A stretch of 13,898 bases of DNA from SXXH01 sp041165735 (lineage in GTDB: Bacteria > Planctomycetota > UBA1135 > GCA-002686595), in the NCBI GenBank assembly GCA_046341775.1, contig JBKDQQ010000122.1, forward strand, positions 1-13,898, written 5' to 3'. Under the pieces are notes generated by a model, which worked only from the letters and a program-made list of their open reading frames with translations, had not been told where the DNA came from and did no database searches. Made by a program: the position numbers and the translations under genes. Each line of letters opens with the position of its first letter. Position 1 is the first letter of the stretch. Positions 1-6,430 of this stretch are shown piece by piece.

Positions 1-156
1 AAGGACTCGAAGATCGTGTTCCACTGCAAGAGCGGCGTGCGTTCGCTCGACGTGGCCGCGTACTTCAAGGGCCACGGCTTCACCAACGTGTGGTCCATGC
101 GCGGCGGCATCGACGAATGGAGCCGCGCGGTGGACCGCGCGGTGCCGGCGTACTGA
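1..156 (+). CDS. Rhodanese-like domain protein, C-terminal end (5' truncated)
   Basis: The last 51 residues of a protein whose beginning lies outside the window. The fragment contains HCKSGVRS, the rhodanese active-site loop with its persulfide-forming cysteine at fragment residue 9, followed by the usual helix, a 'GFTNVWSMRGGIDEW' segment and the ending AVPAY. Single rhodanese domains of this kind transfer sulfur in the cytoplasm. The C-K-S-G-V-R-S loop and the short proline-tyrosine tail resemble the C-terminal rhodanese domain of MoeB/ThiF-type adenylyltransferases that serve molybdopterin or thiamine sulfur carriers, but a free-standing rhodanese is equally possible because the N-terminal part is missing. 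It is followed by a set of stem-loops ending in a terminator, so it is probably the last gene of its transcript. Confidence 0.85.
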   Translation, partial: KDSKIVFHCKSGVRSLDVAAYFKGHGFTNVWSMRGGIDEWSRAVDRAVPAY

Positions 157-171
157 CAACCAAGGAGAACG

Positions 172-366
172 CCACCGGCCGCCAGCCGGTGGAGGACGCC
201 CTGCGCGTCCGAGCACTGCGATTCATTTCGCAGCCCGGCTCGCTCGACTGCCCTCGAGCGCGCCAGGCGACGGCGGACTGCCCCCGCCGTGGCCCGCGGG
301 TCGGCCACCCCGACCGGCGCATTCGGCGCGGCCGCCTCCCTGCCCGGGGGCGGCCGCGCTCCTTTT
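172..366 (+). ncRNA. Candidate structured RNA: seven tandem stem-loops
   Basis: Seven non-overlapping perfect inverted repeats follow one another with 1-10 bases between them. Stem arms are 172-179/185-192 (8 bp), 194-199/205-210 (6), 216-221/228-233 (6), 241-247/254-260 (7), 270-276/284-290 (7), 299-304/310-315 (6) and 326-336/349-359 (11). Stems 4, 5 and 6 each gain three further outer pairs after a single mismatch (for example 237-239 with 262-264). The loops are short and C-rich; loops 4, 5 and 7 all contain CTGCCC. The T-rich stretch at 360-366 favours the + strand. It could be an independent small RNA or an unusually structured 3' untranslated region of the rhodanese gene. I do not recognise a known RNA family, and no promoter is evident between 157 and 171. 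Confidence 0.4.
326..366 (+). terminator. Intrinsic terminator before the polysaccharide genes
   Basis: A perfect 11-bp stem (326-336 with 349-359, plus a G-T pair 325/360) closes a 12-base loop that can itself pair CCC with GGG. It is followed by TCCTTTT, one of the few T-rich stretches in the window. Orientation fits ending the rhodanese or stem-loop transcript before the glycosyltransferase gene at 470. Confidence 0.6.
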
Positions 367-469
367 CCAGCGCGGTTCGCGGTCGGCGCCGGACGCGATC
401 GCGTTGCTTGCCCGGCGCGCAAGCCGCATCCTTGTGGCGAGCGCGCGGCCTCCGCGCCGCGCCCGATCC
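367..469. other. Gap between terminator and first glycosyltransferase
   Basis: No protein or RNA gene is seen here. It holds a 7-bp inverted repeat (386-392 with 412-418) enclosing the 12-base palindrome ACGCGATCGCGT at 393-404. The frame open from 404 reads through this stretch, but 5 of its 22 codons end in A or T, against about 1 in 24 after 470, so I treat it as non-coding. No clear -10 box or ribosome binding site precedes 470. Confidence 0.4.
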
Positions 470-1354
470 ATGGCCGCGGACAACACGACCAACCCAGCCG
501 CGCCGGCCGCCGTGCCGCGCGCCACGGAGCTGGTGCTGACGACCTACGAGAATCCGCGCTCGCTGGCGCTGTGCCTCGAATCGGTCGGCCGCCAAGCGGT
601 CGCGTGCGACTCCATCTGCGTCGCCGACGACGGATCCGGCCCGGAGACCAAGGCCGTGGTCGAAGCGTTCGTCGCCGCGCGGCCCGACCTGCGCGTGCGC
701 CACCTGTGGCACGAGGACCGCGGCTTCCGGAAGTGCTCGATCCTCAACAAGGCCATCGCCAGTTCGCAGGCCGAGTTCATCGTGTTCATCGACGGCGACG
801 TGCTGATCCACCCGCTGTTCGTGGCGCGCCACCTCGAGCTCGCGCGGCGCGGCCGCTGGTCCACCGGCAGCTTGATCCGCCTCGATGCGCAGGCCACGGC
901 GGCGGTCACGCGCGAGCTCGTGGCCGACGGCACCGTGTTCGACCGCGCATGGTTGCGCGAGCAGCGCGCCTTCGACCGCTTCTCGACCTGGCTCAAGTCG
1001 GCGCCCTGCCCGAAGTGGTTGTCGAACCTGCTCGAACTCGCCTGGCCGACGCGGCGTTCGCTGTGCGGCGCCAACTGGTCGGCGTGGCGCGACGACATCC
1101 TGCGCGTGAACGGCTTCGACGAGACCATCACCTACGGCGGCCTCGACAAGGAATTGGGCGACCGCCTGCGCAACGCGGGCATCCCGGGCCGGCACCTGCG
1201 CTTCAGCGCGCCGCTCGTGCACCTCGACCATTCGCGGCCCTACGCCGACACGAAGAAGAAGAAGCGCAACAAGGACTGGATCCACGAGGTGCGCCGCAGC
1301 GGCGTCAGTTGGACCGAACACGGCATCCTCAAGGCCGGAGGGCGCGCGAGTTGA
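470..1354 (+). CDS. GT-A glycosyltransferase, family 2 type with galactosyltransferase-like C-terminal part
   Basis: A 294-residue cytoplasmic or membrane-associated sugar transferase. The GT-A nucleotide-binding fold is recognisable: an LTTYENPRSLALCLESV start (residues 23-39), VADDGS at 51-56, HEDRGFRKCSILNKAI at 81-96 and the metal-binding FIDGDV with the DxD-type D108-G-D110. CGANWSAWRDD and VNGFDE (199-218) form the acceptor-side segment seen in family 2 enzymes with a GT7-like C-terminal domain. Donor and acceptor sugars cannot be read from sequence. ATG 470 was chosen over TTG 404 because codons upstream of 470 lose the strong G/C third-position bias. The last codons overlap the start of the next transferase, so the two are probably translated together for cell-surface glycan assembly. 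Confidence 0.88.
   Translation: MAADNTTNPAAPAAVPRATELVLTTYENPRSLALCLESVGRQAVACDSICVADDGSGPETKAVVEAFVAARPDLRVRHLWHEDRGFRKCSILNKAIASSQAEFIVFIDGDVLIHPLFVARHLELARRGRWSTGSLIRLDAQATAAVTRELVADGTVFDRAWLREQRAFDRFSTWLKSAPCPKWLSNLLELAWPTRRSLCGANWSAWRDDILRVNGFDETITYGGLDKELGDRLRNAGIPGRHLRFSAPLVHLDHSRPYADTKKKKRNKDWIHEVRRSGVSWTEHGILKAGGRAS
1337..1342 (+). promoter_or_regulatory. Ribosome binding site that fixes a TTG start
   Basis: GGAGGG lies 8 bases before the TTG at 1351, inside the end of the upstream glycosyltransferase. It is a near-ideal Shine-Dalgarno and the main reason for placing the next gene's start on a TTG that overlaps the upstream stop codon (TTGA). Many other genes in this window lack such a site. 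Confidence 0.65.
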
Positions 1355-2232
1355 GCGGCCTCGAGGCCACCGTGGTGGTGCCCACCTACAAGGACTGGGA
1401 CGCGTTGCAGCTTTGCCTCGACGCGTTGGCGGCGCAGACCGCGGGCACGGAGCGCTTCGAGGTGATCGTCGCCGACAACAACGCCGATCCGGGTCCGCCC
1501 GCGGGGCTGCGCCTGCCGCCGAACGCGCGCATCGTCCACGTGCCCGAGCCCGGTTCGTACTCGGCCCGCAACGCGGCCTTGCGCGAGGCGCGCGGAGAGG
1601 TCCTCTTCTTCACCGACAGCGATTGCCGTCCCGAGCCGGAGTGGATCGCGGCCGGCCTCGCCCGCATGGGCGCCGCCGGCGAGCTCGATCGCGTCGCCGG
1701 GCACGTGCAGCTGCATTGCGCCGGGCCGCGTTGGAACCTGTGGGAGCTCTACGACCGCTCGACCTGGCTGCGCCAGCAGGACTACGCGCGCGCGGGATGG
1801 GCCGCCACCGCGAACCTCGTGGCGCGGCGCGCGGCCTTCGCGCGCGTCGGACCCTTCGACGCCAAGACCTACTCCGGCGCCGATCGCGAGTGGAACATGC
1901 GCGCGCAGCGCGCCGGCGGACGCATCGAGTACGCCGGCGAAGTGCGCGTGCTCCATCCGGCGCGCGCGAGCTTCGCCGAGCTGGCGAAGAAGCAACGGCG
2001 CACCTACGGCGGCCGCCATGCGCTGCGCGCCGCGCGCGGCTGGAGCAGGTTCGCGCCGCCGTTGCACTACTTGCTGCCGCCGATGAAGGCCGCGCGGCGC
2101 GTGCTGCGCCAACCCGAACTCGCCTGGCGCCACAAGCCGCTGGTGTTCCTGGTGGCGTGGTGGCTGCGCGTGCTCGGACTGTGGGAGAGGACGCGGCTCG
2201 TCGTCCGCGGCGCCGAAGCGCGCCGCGGCTGA
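1351..2232 (+). CDS. Family 2 glycosyltransferase
   Basis: A 293-residue GT2 enzyme. Residues 7-15 (TVVVPTYKD) begin the Rossmann-like half, IVADNN (39-44) binds the nucleotide, PGSYSARNAAL (67-77) is the usual helix, FFTDSDC carries the metal-binding D89-S-D91, and GADREW (176-181) is at the position of the catalytic-base motif. A hydrophobic stretch, PLVFLVAWWLRVLGLW, near residues 263-278 suggests attachment to the inner membrane, where lipid-linked sugars are extended. The start is TTG 1351, overlapping the preceding stop as TTGA and served by GGAGGG 8 bases upstream. Tandem, translationally coupled GT genes are typical of polysaccharide clusters. The donor and acceptor sugars are unknown. 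Confidence 0.88.
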   Translation: MSGLEATVVVPTYKDWDALQLCLDALAAQTAGTERFEVIVADNNADPGPPAGLRLPPNARIVHVPEPGSYSARNAALREARGEVLFFTDSDCRPEPEWIAAGLARMGAAGELDRVAGHVQLHCAGPRWNLWELYDRSTWLRQQDYARAGWAATANLVARRAAFARVGPFDAKTYSGADREWNMRAQRAGGRIEYAGEVRVLHPARASFAELAKKQRRTYGGRHALRAARGWSRFAPPLHYLLPPMKAARRVLRQPELAWRHKPLVFLVAWWLRVLGLWERTRLVVRGAEARRG

Positions 2233-2266
2233 GGACCTTCGGGTACCTTCGCGCGCGCGCGCCAGC

Positions 2267-2272
2267 TACACT
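2267..2272 (+). promoter_or_regulatory. Possible -10 box (TACACT)
   Basis: TACACT matches TATAAT at four of six positions and ends 15 bases before ATG 2288 in the 55-base gap after the second glycosyltransferase. The same gap contains an alternating CG run at about 2250-2261. No convincing -35 hexamer was found. Similar boxes sit close to the starts at 5386 and 8422. Confidence 0.3.
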
Positions 2273-2287
2273 CCGGCGAAGCACGGC

Positions 2288-3334
2288 ATGGGCAAGTCTT
2301 CGGGCAAGGGTGGTTGGGCCAGGGCGGCCTTGGGCTTGTTCACCCCGTCGAGGCGAGGCGTGCCTGCCAAGCGCATCCGCGTCCTCGACGAGCAACGGCG
2401 CGCCGAGCGCGAGGCGACCCTCGCCGGCCTCGCCGAGTTCCAGCGCCTCAAGACCGGGTGCGAGGGCAGCTCTCCGCTCCTGCGCCGCAACGTGCACCGG
2501 TTGGAGAAGGGCCTGTGCATGCCCGAGCGCCGGGCCGTGTTCGGCGTGGAGTACATCGACGACACGGTGGCGCTGTACGCGCGCCTGGCCGAGCAGCCCC
2601 ACGCCGATCCCATCGAGCTCCAATGGGCGAGCGACGTGCTTGCGCGCTACTTCTCCGTCGTGGATGCGTCCGATCCGCGACTGGCGCGGGCCCACGCGGC
2701 CTGGCGCGCGGCGAAGCGGCGGCCGACGGGGTCCCCCGAGCATGCGCCCTATCCCGAGAGCGAGCTCGCGACCCATGCGGGCATCCAGGGCGCTCCGGTC
2801 GGCTATCCGTCCTTCCTCGCGCTCGTGCGCGCCCGTCGCTCCCAGCGTTGGTTCGAGGACAAGCCCGTCGCGCCTTCGGACCTGGAGGCCGCGGTCGCCG
2901 CCGCGCTGCAAGCGCCGAGCGCCTGCAATCGGCAACCGTTCACCTTCCACTGCGCCCTGCGCCGCGACCTGATCCGCAGCATGGCCGCCCTGCCGCTGGG
3001 CACGGCCGGATTCGGCGCCGACCTGCCCGCCCTGGCTTGCGTGGTGGGCGACCTGTCCATGTACGCCGAGCCGCGCGACCGCCATCTCGTGCACATCGAT
3101 TCTTCGCTGGCCGCGATGCAGTTCATGCTCGCCTTGACCACGCTCGGCCTCGGTTCGGTGCCCATCAACTGGCCCGACCTGCCCGAGAACCACGAGGCCA
3201 TGCGCGGCCTGCTCGGCCTCGCGCCCCATCAGGTGCCGATCATGCTGATCGGCGTGGGCCACCCCAAGCCGGACGCGCTCATCCCGTACTCCGGCAAGCG
3301 CTCCGTCGAACGGGTCCTGCGCATCCATGACTGA
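2288..3334 (+). CDS. Nitroreductase-family flavoprotein with long N-terminal region
   Basis: A 348-residue protein. The C-terminal half (about 176-345) is a nitroreductase fold: RARRSQRWFEDKPV (181-194) supplies the arginines that bind FMN phosphate, QAPSACNRQPF (208-218) is the FMN loop, and GLGSVPINWPD (287-297) followed by IGVGHP (321-326) matches the usual ends of the domain. The first 175 residues are not part of that domain; they include RRNVHRLEKGLCMPERR (66-82) and YIDDTVALYARL, which look conserved rather than random. Typical nitroreductases are about 200 residues, so this is a two-part protein. Similar long forms occur beside pyruvyl transferases in polysaccharide clusters, and here the next gene overlaps by 8 bases. 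A flavin-dependent step on a glycan precursor is a guess; the substrate is unknown. The start is preceded by a TACACT box but no clear Shine-Dalgarno. Confidence 0.85.
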   Translation: MGKSSGKGGWARAALGLFTPSRRGVPAKRIRVLDEQRRAEREATLAGLAEFQRLKTGCEGSSPLLRRNVHRLEKGLCMPERRAVFGVEYIDDTVALYARLAEQPHADPIELQWASDVLARYFSVVDASDPRLARAHAAWRAAKRRPTGSPEHAPYPESELATHAGIQGAPVGYPSFLALVRARRSQRWFEDKPVAPSDLEAAVAAALQAPSACNRQPFTFHCALRRDLIRSMAALPLGTAGFGADLPALACVVGDLSMYAEPRDRHLVHIDSSLAAMQFMLALTTLGLGSVPINWPDLPENHEAMRGLLGLAPHQVPIMLIGVGHPKPDALIPYSGKRSVERVLRIHD

Positions 3335-4415
3335 GATCGTCGTCGACATCCAAGGCGTCTGGCTGCCCAACAAGGGCGCCGAGCTCATGGCCCGCGCCGT
3401 CGTGCTCGAGCTCGGGCGCCGACTGCCCGGCGCGCGCTTCACCTCGCCCGCGCAAGGCCCCGACGCCGCGCGCGCCGCCCTCGGCATGCCTGCGCGCCCC
3501 GCCTGCTCGCCGGGCAAGGCGCGCCTCCTGCGCCTCGTGGGGGCCGGACCGCGCCACACCCATGTCGTGGACGTCTCGGGCTTCGGCTACGGCGACTATT
3601 GGGGACCCAGGAAGGCGAAGCAGCGGGCGGGAGCGTCGGTGCGCGCCGGACTGCCGACGTATCTCCTCCCGCAGGCCTTCGGTCCCTTCACCGACCCCGC
3701 GCTCGTGGCCGAGATGCGGCGCATCGTGGCGGGCGCGCGCTTCGTCGGAGCCCGCGATCGAGCGTCGCTCGAACACCTGCGTTCGCTGGGCGTGTCGCGC
3801 GAACTGCGCGCGCACCCCGACATCACCATCGGGATCGACGCCTCCGACCGCGCCATCGAGCGCCCCGCCGGTCCGTACGCGTGCCTGGTGCCCAACGCGA
3901 TGACGGTGCGATCCAAGGCGCTCGACGAGGACGGCTTGCTCGATCTCTACGCGCTCTGCGCGCGCAAGTGCCGCGAAGCCGGCGTCGAGCCGATCGTCGT
4001 GCTGCACGAGCCGGAGGCCGACGAACCGTTGGCGCGACGGTTGGTGGAGCGCGCGGGAGCGATGCGGATCGCGGCCCTGGACGACGCGCTCGACATCAAG
4101 GCCCTGCTCGCCGGCGCGCGATGCATCGCCACCGCCCGCTTCCACGGACTGGTCGGCGGCCTCTCCTCGGGCGTGCCCAGCCTCGCCGTCGGCTGGTCGC
4201 ACAAGTACGAGGAGCTCCTGGCGGACTTCGACTGCCCCGAGCTGCTCTACGCCGGCGACGCGCCAGCGTTCGCGGGAAGGATGGAGGCCATCCTGCGGCC
4301 TGGCGGCGCCACGGAGACCTCCACGCGCATCCGCGCCGCGGCGCGGCGCCACAAGGCCGCGCTGTCGTCCATGTGGGACGAAGTCGCCGAGGACATCCTG
4401 CGCACGAGCCGCTAG
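3327..4415 (+). CDS. Polysaccharide pyruvyl transferase family protein
   Basis: A 362-residue enzyme of the PS_pyruv_trans family (CsaB/WcaK-like), which adds ketal pyruvate from phosphoenolpyruvate to sugars of surface polysaccharides. Visible motifs are WLPNKGAELMARA (12-24, in place of the commoner N-x-G-D), VVDVSGFGYGD (80-90), LPQAFGPF (114-121), GARDRASLEHL (141-151), and IATARFHGLVGGLSSGVPSLAVGWSHKYEELL (267-298), which contains the conserved arginine-histidine pair and the lysine-tyrosine segment. Length is normal for the family. It starts inside the preceding gene (ATGACTGA, 8-base overlap), so it is probably translationally coupled to the nitroreductase-like protein. The TAG stop lies in a CTAG shared with the convergent gene. 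Some family members act on other substrates, so the pyruvyl donor is a family-based assignment. Confidence 0.87.
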   Translation: MTEIVVDIQGVWLPNKGAELMARAVVLELGRRLPGARFTSPAQGPDAARAALGMPARPACSPGKARLLRLVGAGPRHTHVVDVSGFGYGDYWGPRKAKQRAGASVRAGLPTYLLPQAFGPFTDPALVAEMRRIVAGARFVGARDRASLEHLRSLGVSRELRAHPDITIGIDASDRAIERPAGPYACLVPNAMTVRSKALDEDGLLDLYALCARKCREAGVEPIVVLHEPEADEPLARRLVERAGAMRIAALDDALDIKALLAGARCIATARFHGLVGGLSSGVPSLAVGWSHKYEELLADFDCPELLYAGDAPAFAGRMEAILRPGGATETSTRIRAAARRHKAALSSMWDEVAEDILRTSR

Positions 4416-5386
4416 CGGTCGCGCCAGCGCTCTTGCAGCCTGCGCACGGCGAGACGAAGGCGATTCGACGCGTCCGAGCCGTGGTAGCGGCCCTTGGTGG
4501 CGTGGCGCAGCCGCGAGACCCCGGGCAGGTCGATCGGCACGCCGTGCGTGCCCAGGATCCAGCGGAAGGCCGTGTCCTCGCGGCACTTGGCGAACGCGGC
4601 TTCGGCGCGCTGGTAGCACGCGATGTCGCGGCAATACCCGAGCGCGCGCGCCACGTCGCCGTGGGTGATCTGCAGCGGGCCCTTGGCCTTGGTGGCGGTG
4701 GTGGAGGCGAACTCCAGCTCGCCGGACGGCTGGCGCAGCCGCGGCTCGGCCTCGCCGGCGAGCGTCGCGTCATCCAGCAGTGTTGTCAAATTTTCTTGAC
4801 GGGGGAACACGAGCGGGTCGACCCTGCCCTGCAAGGCGCGACCCAGCGCGTCGAGGCAGCCCTCGCCGAACATCAAGTCGCAGTCGGTGAACCAGATCCA
4901 ATCGGCCCGCGTCGCCAGCGCGGCGTGGTTGCGTCCGATGGAGCGGCGGAACAAGTGCTCCTTCGCCAAGGCCCGCCACTGCCAGCGCACGTTGGGGAGG
5001 CGAACTCCGGCCGCCAGCTCCAGCAGTCGCGCCGTGCGGCGATCCTCGCGGCAGAAGTACACCGTCATGGTCGCGTCCACCTCGCGCGGCGGATGCAGGA
5101 CCAGCGAACCCAGCTGGTGCTCGAGCAGGTGCGAGTAGTTCCAGCAGTGGCTGACGATCTCAAGGTGTAGCCTGCCGCTCCTCGGACGCGGCCGCGTCGC
5201 GACGCGCGGCCAGTAGCCGCGGATGGGCAGCCAGCCCGAGGCGGCCCAACGCAGCAACCATCCCTGCAGGCCGTGCCAGCGCGAAGGCGGAGCCACGCGC
5301 AGTTCCGGCGGGGCGATGTCGCGCGCTTCCACGGCGGGGCCGGTGGCGTCGCGCGCGGTGGCGCTGTCGGAGGTGTCGTGGGCCAT
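4412..5386 (-). CDS. Probable GT-A glycosyltransferase
   Basis: A 324-residue protein. The first 65 residues are variable and rich in Ala, Arg and Trp. LHLEIVSHCWNYSHLLEHQLGSL (73-95) then begins a GT-A-like domain, and ADWIWFTDCDLMFGEG (161-176) carries the metal-binding D168-C-D170. PLQITHGDVARALGY (237-251) and CREDTAFRWILG (268-279) resemble the acceptor-side and catalytic-base region of family 2 enzymes. It is encoded opposite to the neighbouring glycan genes and converges on the pyruvyl transferase. A TAGACT box 16 bases before its ATG, and a hairpin beyond it, suggest its own transcript. Sugar specificity is unknown, and it is a less canonical family member than the two + strand transferases. 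Confidence 0.8.
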   Translation of the reverse strand: MAHDTSDSATARDATGPAVEARDIAPPELRVAPPSRWHGLQGWLLRWAASGWLPIRGYWPRVATRPRPRSGRLHLEIVSHCWNYSHLLEHQLGSLVLHPPREVDATMTVYFCREDRRTARLLELAAGVRLPNVRWQWRALAKEHLFRRSIGRNHAALATRADWIWFTDCDLMFGEGCLDALGRALQGRVDPLVFPRQENLTTLLDDATLAGEAEPRLRQPSGELEFASTTATKAKGPLQITHGDVARALGYCRDIACYQRAEAAFAKCREDTAFRWILGTHGVPIDLPGVSRLRHATKGRYHGSDASNRLRLAVRRLQERWRDR

Positions 5387-5402
5387 GCGCCGATCGCGGC
5401 GC

Positions 5403-5408
5403 AGTCTA
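5403..5408 (-). promoter_or_regulatory. Possible -10 box (TAGACT)
   Basis: Read on the - strand, TAGACT (four of six matches to TATAAT) ends 16 bases before the ATG at 5386. The predicted leader would be only about 10 bases. No Shine-Dalgarno is seen. It resembles the boxes at 2267-2272 and 8430-8435. Confidence 0.3.
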
Positions 5409-5419
5409 GCAGCACTGTG

Positions 5420-5435
5420 CCGCGCTTCAGCGCGG
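5420..5435 (-). terminator. Stem-loop over the pseudopilin stop codon
   Basis: CCGCGC and GCGCGG form a perfect 6-bp stem around a 4-base loop (TGAA on the - strand) that contains the TGA stop of the pseudopilin gene. No T-run follows, so it may be a weak or Rho-assisted end, or just a 3' stabilising structure. Confidence 0.3.
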
Positions 5436-5897
5436 TCCTTGCACCAGCCCGAGGCGTCGGTCGACCTCGACCACCAAGGCGTGGTCGCGTTGGCGCAGCA
5501 CCAGCGCGGCGTCCCGATCCGGCACTCCGCGGGCGTCGAAGCGCAGCAGGCCGCCGCCGGGGACGCTCGCCTCGTCGAAGCGCACGCCTTCGAACACGGC
5601 GTCGGAGTCCAACCGTCGCGCGGGCAGCGCGTCGTCGGGCGCCAGCGCGACCCACCCGCGTCCGTCCTGCGCGAAGGACAGCGTGGCGGGCCGGCCTTGG
5701 CTGATGGCCCGCGATTGGAGCAGGCGCAGGTCGTCGGCGAGCAGCTCGGCCGCGCTCGACAGGCTCACCTCGGGGCGACCGAAGTGGAAGGAGATCGCGA
5801 GCGCGGCGACGAGGGTCGTCGCGACGAGCGCGAGCAGCAGCTCGAGCAGGGTGAAGCCGCGCTTCGCGGCGTGCCTTTCGTGCGGGTGCTGTTCCAT
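5427..5897 (-). CDS. GspH/FimT-type pseudopilin with N-terminal methylation motif
   Basis: A 156-residue minor pilin or pseudopilin. KRGFTLLELLLALVATTLVAALAISFHF (residues 12-39) is a textbook class III prepilin signal: a basic leader, cleavage after G14, phenylalanine at mature +1, glutamate at +5 (E19), then one membrane helix. The rest (ELLADDLRLLQSRAISQGRPATLSF, then a beta-rich region ending in LRQRDHALVVEVDRRLGLV) has the layout of GspH/FimT proteins, which sit at the tip of type II secretion pseudopili or type IV pili. ATG 5897 was chosen because it gives the short 14-residue leader; a longer frame upstream is out of register with the neighbouring pilin gene. It begins 5 bases after the previous gene ends, so the two are co-transcribed. 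Confidence 0.88.
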   Translation of the reverse strand: MEQHPHERHAAKRGFTLLELLLALVATTLVAALAISFHFGRPEVSLSSAAELLADDLRLLQSRAISQGRPATLSFAQDGRGWVALAPDDALPARRLDSDAVFEGVRFDEASVPGGGLLRFDARGVPDRDAALVLRQRDHALVVEVDRRLGLVQGPR

Positions 5898-5902
5898 CCG
5901 GC

Positions 5903-6430
5903 TCACATCTCGTAGTACCCGCGCGTCGATTGCGGGCCGGCGCCGCGGCAGTTCGCGCGCAACTCGCCGGTGGAAGGCTTGTACAGCCAGCCGCTCGCGT
6001 CGTCGGCCTGCGCGGGCCACGCCTCGTCGTTGGCGAGGAAGCGCACGCTCGAGCGGCCGTTGATCGGATTGGCGGGCACGCCGGGTTCGATGCGCGCGCG
6101 CGACGCGTCGTCGAAGGCGTGCAGCGCGCGCGAGGAGGCGTAGGCGCGCTCGAACCAGCCCGAGTCGACGGCGCTGTCGGCGCCCTGGCCGGGATTCACG
6201 CCGTGGGCGGCGCGGTAGGACTCGATCACGGCGCGCAGCTCGTCGAGCCGCCAGGACAACTCCGCCTCCGCGCGTTGGGCGCGCAACGCGTCGAGATCGC
6301 GCCTTTCGGCCGGCGCTTGCGCCACGTACAGCACGAGGCACGAGACGCAGGTGAGGATCGTGCCGAGCACTGCGCGCTGCGACGTGCGCGAAGACGGGTG
6401 GAGGTTCCGGGAAGGGTCGGTTCTGGCCAT
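5903..6430 (-). CDS. Pilin-like protein lacking a prepilin peptidase site
   Basis: A 175-residue protein with one N-terminal membrane segment, AVLGTILTCVSCLVLYVA (20-37), then a helix (RRDLDALRAQRAEAELSWRLDELRAVIESYRAAHG, 43-77) and a globular part with NPINGRSSVRF (121-131) and SGWLYKPSTGELRANC (146-161). That last stretch matches the W-x-Y-x-P-x-T-G-E-x-R-A-N ending of many type IV pilin and GspG-like proteins, so the fold is likely pilin-like. The oddity is the start: there is no G-F-T-L-x-E site, no glutamate at the expected +5 position and two cysteines in the helix. It is either a pilin relative that stays anchored in the membrane or a component that interacts with the canonical pseudopilin encoded 5 bases downstream. 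No Shine-Dalgarno precedes ATG 6430. Confidence 0.72.
   Translation of the reverse strand: MARTDPSRNLHPSSRTSQRAVLGTILTCVSCLVLYVAQAPAERRDLDALRAQRAEAELSWRLDELRAVIESYRAAHGVNPGQGADSAVDSGWFERAYASSRALHAFDDASRARIEPGVPANPINGRSSVRFLANDEAWPAQADDASGWLYKPSTGELRANCRGAGPQSTRGYYEM

Noticed and set aside
162..167. AAGGAG, a good Shine-Dalgarno sequence just after the rhodanese stop
   Set aside because: No ATG, GTG or TTG lies at a usable distance, and the bases that follow form the first stem-loop.
393..404. Perfect 12-base palindrome ACGCGATCGCGT as an operator
   Set aside because: Self-complementary CG-rich words are common at this GC content and there is no other promoter evidence beside it.
80..1321. 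Long - strand open frame opposite the first glycosyltransferase
   Set aside because: Antisense shadow: Arg/Ala-rich translation without motifs, lying opposite a gene with clear GT-A motifs.
1610..3559. Long - strand open frame opposite the second glycosyltransferase and nitroreductase
   Set aside because: Low-complexity Arg/Ala/Gly translation with no recognisable domain, opposite two convincing genes.
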